IMG/VR virus record: IMGVR_UViG_3300033388_005071
Location: 1-49,015 of that record
DNA length: 49,015 bases
Origin: a virus
Direction: 5' to 3' (one strand)
Both the position numbers and the translations under genes were made by a program. This document shows positions 7,815-12,359 of this stretch, piece by piece (position 1 is the stretch's first letter; every line of letters begins with the position of its first letter). The notes below the pieces were generated by a model. It made no database searches. It had not been told where the DNA came from and worked only from the letters and a program-made list of their open reading frames with translations.

Positions 7815-7952
7815 TTAATTTAAAATTAATGTTGCTAATATAAAAGCCCAAATAAAAGCCCCCAAGAGCCTGTCCCATTCTTTTTCAGCCCCAAATAAAA
7901 TCAAGGATAACATAAGCATTAAAGTTGACAGTATCATTGCAACTAATCTCAT
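7815..7952 (-). CDS. Small membrane protein, 45 aa
   Basis: Two hydrophobic helices (RLVAMILSTLMLMLSLILF and AFIWAFILATLIL) flank a short charged loop EKEWDR. The initiation region GGGGAATTAAAATG resembles those of the neighbouring genes. Function unknown. Confidence 0.6.
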   Translation of the reverse strand: MRLVAMILSTLMLMLSLILFGAEKEWDRLLGAFIWAFILATLILN

Positions 7953-7963
7953 TTTAATTCCCC

Positions 7964-8098
7964 TTAATCCTTGTCTAATAACATGCTAATTGCAAAGAGC
8001 ATCACGGCGTGTGGGTTTTCTCCTTTGATAATACAAAGAATACCCATTATTATACATAAGATAGACATTACCTTAAAAAAAGTTCTTTCAAGATTCAT
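7964..8098 (-). CDS. Small membrane protein, 44 aa
   Basis: Hydrophobic segment VMSILCIIMGILCII followed by a short polar loop and a second apolar stretch. First gene of the leftward operon read from the promoter at 8253-8281. The site before the ATG is weaker (AGAGAG). Function unknown. Confidence 0.55.
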   Translation of the reverse strand: MNLERTFFKVMSILCIIMGILCIIKGENPHAVMLFAISMLLDKD

Positions 8099-8119
8099 TT
8101 TTTTCTCTCTTTAAATACG

Positions 8120-8170
8120 AAAAGGAAACCAACTTAATATCTTAATAATAATGAGTTGACTTCCTTTTTT
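8120..8170. terminator. Leader hairpin, terminator- or attenuator-like
   Basis: AAAAGGAA and CAACT on one side pair with AGTTG and TTCCTTTT on the other, with a small symmetric internal loop and a run of T on the plus strand. It lies in the leader of the leftward operon, between promoter 8253-8281 and the first gene at 8098. On the minus transcript it is followed by only four U, so it could act as a weak attenuator; on the plus strand it would be a good terminator. Confidence 0.55.
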
Positions 8171-8207
8171 AAAAAATTGTTTTTGTTTTAGGAATAGATT
8201 TTTTTGT

Positions 8208-8243
8208 TTATTCGCTATCGCATTGTGAAGCCTCCTTTATCAT
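8208..8243 (-). CDS. Possible leaderless leader peptide, 11 aa
   Basis: ATG lies exactly 9 nt after the -10 box of the promoter at 8253-8281, so it should be at or near the first transcribed bases. It reads MIKEASQCDSE and stops. It contains AAAGGAGG, which precedes a second, two-codon frame (ATG CGA TAG at 8223). It may be a leader peptide or the remnant of a gene start. Confidence 0.3.
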   Translation of the reverse strand: MIKEASQCDSE

Positions 8244-8252
8244 GTTATATAT

Positions 8253-8281
8253 AGTATAGCATGGCAAGCTCACGTTGTCAA
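8253..8281 (-). promoter_or_regulatory. Sigma70-type promoter for leftward amidoligase operon
   Basis: On the minus strand TTGACA (8276-8281), 17-nt spacer, TATACT (8253-8258), with an A/T-rich TTAAAATAA stretch just upstream of the -35. A near-consensus promoter shared in form with six others in the genome. Confidence 0.88.
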
Positions 8282-8351
8282 GTGTTATTTTAAATAACTC
8301 TATTACTATCAGTAGTTTACATGTCATTCCTGTTAATGTTTCTGCTGATGT

Positions 8352-8366
8352 TTCCAACAGTTGGAA
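8352..8366. repeat. TTCCAAC/GTTGGAA palindrome, copy 1
   Basis: TTCCAAC-A-GTTGGAA, a perfect 7-bp inverted repeat with a 1-nt centre, about 70 bp upstream of the leftward promoter's -35. Four related copies occur at 41374, 45328, 46482 and 46549. Confidence 0.7.
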
Positions 8367-8507
8367 TCCCAGGGGTTTTGCTCACCATTTATTCTCACGT
8401 TTTTTTCTCACATAAAATTCCTCAGTATTTATTGTCAGAATTTCCGCTGTGTATTTCTGCTACACAAAAACCAGTGGTCAAAGTGAAGTAGAATTTAGGA
8501 GTGATTA

Positions 8508-8571
8508 ATGGGCTTCATCCTTTAGTGGTTTAATAGTTTATGGGCTTCGACCTTAGAGGTTTGGTAATCCC
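8508..8571. repeat. Tandem repeat, two copies, 32-nt period
   Basis: Two diverged units begin ATGGGCTTC at 8508 and 8540 and share CCTT-AG-GGTTT cores, so each can form a small CCTT/GAGG-type stem. No coding function is apparent. Confidence 0.5.
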
Positions 8572-8605
8572 TATCGGAATAGTAGGGATTGAGCTTTAGA
8601 CAAAA

Positions 8606-8639
8606 AAAATCCCCTGAGATTTTAACCTCAGAGGATTTT
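8606..8639 (-). terminator. Rho-independent terminator of leftward operon 8644-9721
   Basis: AAAATCC and CTGAG pair with CTCAG and GGATTTT with one C/A mismatch; on the minus strand the stem is followed by eight T. It lies 5 bp after the stop of the last gene. The symmetric A/T flanks may let it work in both directions. Confidence 0.88.
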
Positions 8640-8643
8640 AAAA

Positions 8644-9009
8644 TTACTTTTCAAATCTCAATTTTCTTTTTTCTTCTCTGTTTTGCTCAGGTTTTAAACT
8701 GTACCGTTGCCAAGTGTCCATTAATCCCATTGCATAATTTGATACATAGTGTTGCTTCAGTATTAAATATTTAAACCTTTTCAATTTTGTTAACTCCCAG
8801 TTTTTGAGGTAGACTCCATCTTCAAAGTGAGTAATTAATTCTTTACATAGTTTATAATATTTAGTGACAACTTCTTTACGACAATTGTGGGCGATGGGAT
8901 TATCAAACGGTTGACCTGAAAAATAATTTGTCGGGGTGATGTATTGCTTAGGGTGATGTTTCACTTTACGACTCAAGTCGTTGTCTTGCTTTTTCCTTCT
9001 CTTCCTCAT
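8644..9009 (-). CDS. Basic hypothetical protein, about 121 aa
   Basis: Lys/Arg-rich N-terminus (MRKRRKKQDNDLSRKVKHH) followed by a helical body with many Tyr and Trp. No family recognised; it could bind nucleic acid. Start uncertain: this ATG has a weak AAGG site, and a TTG at 9030 would add seven residues. Overlaps the end of the gene upstream by about 44 nt. Last gene before the terminator. Confidence 0.6.
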   Translation of the reverse strand: MRKRRKKQDNDLSRKVKHHPKQYITPTNYFSGQPFDNPIAHNCRKEVVTKYYKLCKELITHFEDGVYLKNWELTKLKRFKYLILKQHYVSNYAMGLMDTWQRYSLKPEQNREEKRKLRFEK

Positions 9010-9307
9010 CACGCCTTGCTTTTTCAGCAATACGAATTGTACGCCTCACATCCTTGCTTGCATTATAAAGTAACTCTAATTCACTGGGTGATGTGGTATC
9101 CAAGACCTCAAATTCTATTTTGTGATTTTCTGAATCAACTACCTTGTCTTTAGTAGTATATTTCCAGTTTCCCTTCTCTAATTCAGACTGAATACCATCT
9201 TGCAATTTTTTTCCGGTCAAGGTGTCATCTTTAATAACTACCATGGCTTGAAATTCTCTTGACAATGTTTCGATAACTTTACAAGTAACAATTCTAAAAT
9301 TAATCAT
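8966..9307 (-). CDS. Hypothetical protein, 113 aa
   Basis: Alpha/beta N-terminal part (NFRIVTCKVIETL, then FQAMVVIKDDTLTG) and a highly charged C-terminal helix rich in Lys/Arg/Glu. The stretch LEKGNWKY resembles LEKENWRY in the gene at 38402-38674, suggesting a shared element. AAGGAAAATT precedes the ATG. Function unknown. Confidence 0.7.
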   Translation of the reverse strand: MINFRIVTCKVIETLSREFQAMVVIKDDTLTGKKLQDGIQSELEKGNWKYTTKDKVVDSENHKIEFEVLDTTSPSELELLYNASKDVRRTIRIAEKARRDEEEKEKARQRLES

Positions 9308-9368
9308 TTTTAATTTTCCTTTTAAATAAATCAGGTTAACGGCTGTAATTTAGGAGTGTTTTTATTTG

Positions 9369-9503
9369 TTATCTGTGGGATTTTTTACCTCGCATTTCAA
9401 AAAGATATCGTGTTATGATATAGAATGGAATAGACTTTTTGCTGTGTATCCAACCTTGTTTATAATCATGCAATACGTGTTTAATAATTCGGATTAATAA
9501 CAT
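9369..9503 (-). CDS. Possible small basic protein, 44 aa
   Basis: Start overlaps the stop of the coiled-coil gene as TGATG, a typical coupling signal. The product is basic and aromatic (HDYKQGWIHSKKSIPFYIITRY). No separate ribosome site. Real gene status is uncertain. Confidence 0.4.
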   Translation of the reverse strand: MLLIRIIKHVLHDYKQGWIHSKKSIPFYIITRYLFEMRGKKSHR

Positions 9504-9721
9504 CACATTGCCTTGATTGCTTTAGCAAATTTATCTAATTTCTTTTTTAGTTTTTTATTTTCAACTATCAGCTTGTGATTATATTCTAATAACTCACCTG
9601 TACGCTCAATCAATCCATTGTTCTGTTTTAGCAATTCCAACATTGTTAGATTTTCAGATATGTTTATTGTTTCCAGTTTATCGAACACATCGTCCATTGA
9701 CAAATACTTTGCCTTGTTCAT
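9503..9721 (-). CDS. Coiled-coil protein, 72 aa
   Basis: Residues 20-70 form a regular heptad helix (LEYNHKLIVENKKLKKKLDKFAKAI). AAGGAAAATT before the ATG. First gene of the leftward operon from the promoter at 9858-9886. Function unknown. Confidence 0.65.
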   Translation of the reverse strand: MNKAKYLSMDDVFDKLETINISENLTMLELLKQNNGLIERTGELLEYNHKLIVENKKLKKKLDKFAKAIKAM

Positions 9722-9803
9722 TTAAATTTTCCTTGCCTTATGTTATGATGATTTACTCTAATAAGCTAAAGAGTACATAACATAAAACGGGGTGATTCAA
9801 TTT

Positions 9804-9851
9804 TCAAATAACGGCGACATAATCTAACTGACTATATCTACTAACTAACAT
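9804..9851 (-). CDS. Possible leaderless leader peptide, 15 aa
   Basis: ATG lies 6 nt after the -10 box of the promoter at 9858-9886. Reads MLVSRYSQLDYVAVI then stops. No ribosome site is possible this close to the transcript start. Listed because all seven promoters of this family show an ATG at 6-9 nt. Confidence 0.25.
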   Translation of the reverse strand: MLVSRYSQLDYVAVI

Positions 9852-9857
9852 ACTATA

Positions 9858-9886
9858 AGTATATAATAGATAGATATCAATGTCAA
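9858..9886 (-). promoter_or_regulatory. Sigma70-type promoter for operon 8644-9721
   Basis: Minus strand TTGACA (9881-9886), 17-nt spacer, TATACT (9858-9863), preceded by an A-rich stretch. Confidence 0.85.
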
Positions 9887-10220
9887 GTATTATCTTTTAT
9901 TTATTTGTTGAGGATTGTGGGGTCGAGATTGCAAGGTTACTTCTCCATTGATTCCAGGTGTGTGCTCTATAGAGTCATTGTTTAGAATTCACATTGACCA
10001 GGTGACCCAGACCCTAAAGAACCCAGCCGAACCCCATGCCCCCCGTTCACACCCCAGGGAGGTAGAGAGCCCTCTACGTCAGTCCGCTATACCCTTCTTA
10101 AAGAAAATATGGGGAAAAAATTCTCTATAGCCTTCTGTAGGACTTCTGTAGGGAAGTAAGGTTCTTATAGGGGAAACTCCCGCTTTTCGGGTAGTAGGGA
10201 TACTCGCTTTAGGACTAGGG
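9887..10220. other. Divergent control region, no credible gene
   Basis: About 330 bp between a leftward and a rightward promoter, clearly richer in G and C than its surroundings. It has five ACCC boxes spaced roughly 7-24 nt between 10008 and 10053, a hairpin GTAGAG/CTCTAC near 10063-10078, a direct repeat CTTCTGTAGG near 10131 and 10141, and a CCCG/CGGG hairpin near 10189. One open frame spans most of it but has unnatural composition and no ribosome site. Confidence 0.55.
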
Positions 10221-10250
10221 TTGACAAATAGGGTGTCTTTATGGTATAGT
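10221..10250 (+). promoter_or_regulatory. Sigma70-type promoter for tRNA and rightward late operon
   Basis: TTGACA (10221-10226), 18-nt spacer ending in ATGG, TATAGT (10245-10250). The predicted transcript start is near 10257, just before the tRNA and the genes from 10362 on. No other strong promoter is seen before the terminase and head genes. Confidence 0.85.
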
Positions 10251-10259
10251 AAGTATATT

Positions 10260-10273
10260 ATGAAAGCTCAAAT
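10260..10273 (+). repeat. 14-bp direct repeat, copy 1 (before tRNA)
   Basis: ATGAAAGCTCAAAT, repeated exactly at 10362-10375 where it begins the next gene. The two copies are 102 nt apart (34 codons, same frame) and flank the tRNA. The ATG is 9 nt after the -10 box. Confidence 0.85.
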
Positions 10274-10275
10274 AT

Positions 10276-10348
10276 GCCACTGTAGCTTAATTGGCAGAAG
10301 CCCTGTTTTGTACTCAGGAGATTGCGGGTTCGAGTCCTGCCAGTGGCT
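10276..10348 (+). tRNA. tRNA-Thr (probable anticodon UGU)
   Basis: Cloverleaf: acceptor GCCACTG/CAGTGGC, T8-A9, D stem GCTT/AAGC with GG in the loop, anticodon stem CCTG/CAGG, T stem GCGGG/CCTGC with loop TTCGAGT, discriminator T, no encoded CCA. The anticodon loop TTTGTAC gives UGU (Thr). Base 26 is missing and the 31-39 pair is T-T, so the anticodon call is less sure than the tRNA itself. It is the first element transcribed from the promoter at 10221-10250. Confidence 0.85.
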
Positions 10349-10361
10349 TCGGAGAAAATAA

Positions 10362-10375
10362 ATGAAAGCTCAAAT
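10362..10375 (+). repeat. 14-bp direct repeat, copy 2 (gene start)
   Basis: Exact copy of 10260-10273, forming the first codons of the DnaJ-type zinc protein gene. Confidence 0.85.
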
Positions 10376-10571
10376 TTGTCCTGTTTGTAACGGTAGCGGT
10401 AAATATGAAGGTAAGGAATGCCATGGTTGTGATGGTAAGGGATGGGTTAGTGTAAGTGGAGATTACCCGCCTTATTACCCTCGTCCTTATATTTATCCTC
10501 CTTGTGACCCATACCTAGATAGATGGATTACAACAACTGATACGATTATGGAGGAATATACAAGTGTTTAA
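10362..10571 (+). CDS. DnaJ-type zinc-finger miniprotein, 69 aa
   Basis: Begins MKAQICPVCNGSG and has CHGCDGKGW, i.e. two CxxCxGxG-type motifs as in the cysteine-rich domain of DnaJ, followed by a Tyr/Pro-rich tail. A GGAG lies before the ATG, inside the 14 nt between tRNA and gene. The first 14 nt duplicate 10260-10273, where the same codons lie 9 nt from the -10 box; the original gene was probably leaderless before the tRNA came in. Confidence 0.8.
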   Translation: MKAQICPVCNGSGKYEGKECHGCDGKGWVSVSGDYPPYYPRPYIYPPCDPYLDRWITTTDTIMEEYTSV

Positions 10572-10782
10572 TAAGAAACTAAAGTTACGCATTAAGTCTT
10601 TAGAGGAAGAGCTTGGGTATGCCTGGACTGGTGATGATTTCCATAACAACTTATCGCAAGGTGATATTTACGAGTTAAAAACCAAGATTGATGCATTGAT
10701 AAATTATCTGGATTTAAAGAATGATTCTGCTAGTTATCAGAATTATAATTTTAAGAAGAAAGGAGAGACTGATGCCAAATAG
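10564..10782 (+). CDS. Helical protein with LKxRIKSLEE motif, 72 aa
   Basis: GTG start with GGAGG 9 nt upstream, overlapping the previous gene end by 8 nt. The N-terminal LRIKSLEEELGYAW matches the two motif copies in the protein at 7110-7481, so the two proteins share an origin or a partner. Function unknown. Confidence 0.7.
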   Translation: MFNKKLKLRIKSLEEELGYAWTGDDFHNNLSQGDIYELKTKIDALINYLDLKNDSASYQNYNFKKKGETDAK

Positions 10783-10882
10783 AGATGGAAAGGGCCCGAG
10801 ACGGAGAAGCCCTAGACCTAGCGTACCTATGGGTGGGCAAAGGTTAGGTGTTACCCCGAAGAAACCCAGGCGGAAGAAATAA
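10772..10882 (+). CDS. Arg/Pro-rich miniprotein, 36 aa
   Basis: Reads MPNRDGKGPRRRSPRPS and ends in PKKPRRKK. The start resembles small MPxxDGTGP-type phage and archaeal/bacterial proteins of unknown function. AGGAG lies just before the ATG; it overlaps the preceding gene by 11 nt. Very basic, so nucleic-acid contact is possible. Confidence 0.6.
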   Translation: MPNRDGKGPRRRSPRPSVPMGGQRLGVTPKKPRRKK

Positions 10883-11013
10883 TGGAGAAGGATAAGGTAA
10901 AGGAGATGTGGGATAGGGTATGGGCTGAGATGTCTGTGTTTAAGAAACCACTTTATTTAACTATAGGGGAGAGAGAGAAGATAGGTAGTTATATGCGGGA
11001 TTTAACAATATGA
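10882..11013 (+). CDS. Small hypothetical protein, 43 aa
   Basis: Coupled to the previous stop as TAATG and to the next start as ATGA. Helical, charged, Met- and Trp-rich N-terminal half (EMWDRVWAEMSVF). Function unknown. Confidence 0.55.
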   Translation: MEKDKVKEMWDRVWAEMSVFKKPLYLTIGEREKIGSYMRDLTI

Positions 11014-11189
11014 AAAAAAACAAGTTTGATGGTAAAAATGGTGACTTTACTATTAATGTTACACTGAAGGGTAAGTATGTTAAGGAGATGCCATTCAGCC
11101 ATATAAAAGCTTCATTGGAATCAGAATGGAGAGAATTGAAATCAGAGGCTTTAAGATATATAAATAGGGAGATAAAAGGGAATGTTTAA
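11010..11189 (+). CDS. Small hypothetical protein, 59 aa
   Basis: Short beta-like segment (DFTINVTLKGKYV) then a helical tail (ESEWRELKSEALRYINREIKG). Coupled to both neighbours by overlaps. Function unknown. Confidence 0.6.
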   Translation: MKKNKFDGKNGDFTINVTLKGKYVKEMPFSHIKASLESEWRELKSEALRYINREIKGNV

Positions 11190-11379
11190 TATTGAAGACT
11201 ATGTTGAAGATTTTAGTATCGGGACAGATGAGGAGAGCGGCAATGTGGTTATTACCATAACATTGTCAAATGAGTGTGTTTATAATGCCCCGTTGAGGGA
11301 CGCTGAGCTGGGGTATTTGAAGGCTATTGATAACCATATGGGTGATTTTAGGAGAGCTATTACCAATGAAAGAGGATAA
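11182..11379 (+). CDS. Small acidic hypothetical protein, 65 aa
   Basis: Acidic N-terminus, beta stretch (NVVITITLSNECVYNAPL), then a helix. Overlaps the upstream gene by 8 nt. Its stop codon lies in the first helix of the structured RNA that follows. Function unknown. Confidence 0.65.
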   Translation: MFNIEDYVEDFSIGTDEESGNVVITITLSNECVYNAPLRDAELGYLKAIDNHMGDFRRAITNERG

Positions 11380-11464
11380 TAGAACTAGTTGGGTGCAACA
11401 TTCCCCTTATCAGGCAGGGGAATAAGGGAAGCCATACATTGTATAAAGCTAGGGGTTCTATTAT
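11376..11464 (+). ncRNA. Multi-helix RNA element upstream of terminase genes
   Basis: A perfect 10-bp closing stem ATAATAGAAC (11376-11385) / GTTCTATTAT (11455-11464) encloses hairpins GTTG/CAAC (11388-11399), ATTCCCC/GGGGAAT (11400-11406 with 11417-11423) and ATAC/GTAT (11434-11444). A competing 9-bp stem, TTCCC-C-TTAT (11401-11410) with ATAAGGGAA (11422-11430), excludes the middle hairpin. It fills the only sizeable gap between genes here and ends 17 nt before the small terminase start. It may be a cis-regulator, a packaging RNA or a degenerate tRNA-like fold; the class is not recognised. Confidence 0.5.
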
Positions 11465-11481
11465 GTACCGCCGAGGGATGA

Positions 11482-11991
11482 ATGATTAATAAAGCACGGG
11501 AAGGTGTAGAGGTTGAGAAGCCTAAGAAAGCTAAGAAACCCAAGAGAATCAACACCCAGCAACGAAGGTTTGTTAAGGAACTCGTAAGGAGACCCGTTAA
11601 GAGGGATGCAGCTTTAGCAGCCGGATACTCTAGTGGGAAGTATGCCTATGAGTTGCTTCAGCAGGAGAACATCCAGAGTGCATTGGTTCATGAGTTGAAG
11701 AGGGCAGGGTTGGATGACGAATTAGCTGCCTCGAAGATGATGGACGGGTTAAACGCCATGACGCCTCCAAAGAAGGAAGGCGGGGAGCGTTATGACGACC
11801 AGTTTGTCAGGAAGCAGTATTTGGATATGTATTTCAGGTTAAAGGGTAATTATGCCCCTACAGAACATAATATAAACCAAAAAACGATTAACATAAACAT
11901 TACCCCCGAGATGGCTGCCGGTTTAGCTGATGCTGGGGCGTTTGAGGAAACATTCGGGGAAGTAAAAGAGGAGATAATAGATGGGGGATAA
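11482..11991 (+). CDS. terS: Terminase small subunit, 169 aa
   Basis: Recognises the genome for packaging and feeds it to the large subunit. After a basic N-terminus, residues about 25-65 (INTQQRRFVKELV...RDAALAAGYSSGKYAYELLQQ) match the helix-turn-helix start of the Terminase_2 family, with the characteristic A-A-L-A-A-G-Y-S. A hydrophobic-polar C-terminal region follows. GAGG lies before the ATG. It overlaps the next gene by 11 nt and is followed by the large subunit. Confidence 0.88.
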   Translation: MINKAREGVEVEKPKKAKKPKRINTQQRRFVKELVRRPVKRDAALAAGYSSGKYAYELLQQENIQSALVHELKRAGLDDELAASKMMDGLNAMTPPKKEGGERYDDQFVRKQYLDMYFRLKGNYAPTEHNINQKTININITPEMAAGLADAGAFEETFGEVKEEIIDGG

Positions 11992-12352
11992 AGTAGTTAA
12001 GTCATGGGAAAGTTATCGGAAATATAAAGGAGAGTCGATAGGTAGTGAGGGTGAGGATGAGCTTTATAATAAATGGGCTAAGGGAAAGTTTGGGAACAGA
12101 CTCGGTGAGAAGTTAAGTAAGACATCTAAAAAATTAAGAGCAGGAAAGAAAGGAAGGGTATCTAGCATTACGAAGAAAACCAAGAAAAAATCGAAGAAAG
12201 GCAGGTTATCTGGAAAAATAGCTGGCTCTGGCGCAGCGCTGAGGAAATTAGAGACTGAATATGCAGCAGCAGTGGACTCAAAGAGAAAGGCAAGGATAAG
12301 AGCCCAAATAGCTCTAATAGAGAAAAGAAACAAAGAGAAAAAGGCTAAGTAA
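11981..12352 (+). CDS. Lysine-rich protein between terminase genes, 123 aa
   Basis: Roughly residues 30-85 are a run of Lys, Arg, Ser and Gly (for example TKKTKKKSKKGR), followed by an Ala/Lys/Arg helix. Likely binds DNA or RNA by charge. Its place between the terminase subunits suggests a packaging or virion role; no family recognised. Confidence 0.7.
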   Translation: MGDKVVKSWESYRKYKGESIGSEGEDELYNKWAKGKFGNRLGEKLSKTSKKLRAGKKGRVSSITKKTKKKSKKGRLSGKIAGSGAALRKLETEYAAAVDSKRKARIRAQIALIEKRNKEKKAK

Positions 12353-12359
12353 GAGAAAC

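Larger units (their letters stand above)
8282..8605. other. Intergenic region with repeats and hairpins
   Basis: About 320 bp with no credible gene. It holds the palindrome TTCCAACAGTTGGAA (8352-8366), a copy of the repeat AATTTAGGAGTGA (8492-8504), a two-copy tandem repeat of 32-nt period beginning ATGGGCTTC (8508 and 8540), and a hairpin AATCCCTA/TAGGGATT (8566-8573 with 8583-8590). It separates the leftward promoter at 8253 from the terminator of the next leftward operon. Confidence 0.6.

Noticed and set aside
8352-8366. CRISPR repeat
   Set aside because: Palindrome copies are dispersed, not regularly spaced with spacers; the Cas4-like gene is a phage nuclease without an array.
9915-10130. 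71-aa plus-strand frame in the divergent control region
   Set aside because: No ribosome site, Pro/His/Arg-biased composition caused by C-rich DNA, and no coupling to neighbours.
10276-10348. tRNA-Tyr (GUA) reading of the tRNA
   Set aside because: Needs a C at position 37 and an unpaired anticodon stem; UGU (Thr) keeps U33 and A37.
11376-11464. True tRNA upstream of terS
   Set aside because: No T-loop consensus, a 4-nt D loop and a 10-nt central loop; tRNA-like only in outline.
12064-12333. 89-aa minus-strand frame opposite the lysine-rich gene
   Set aside because: Phe/Leu-rich mirror of AAA/AAG codons; no ribosome site.
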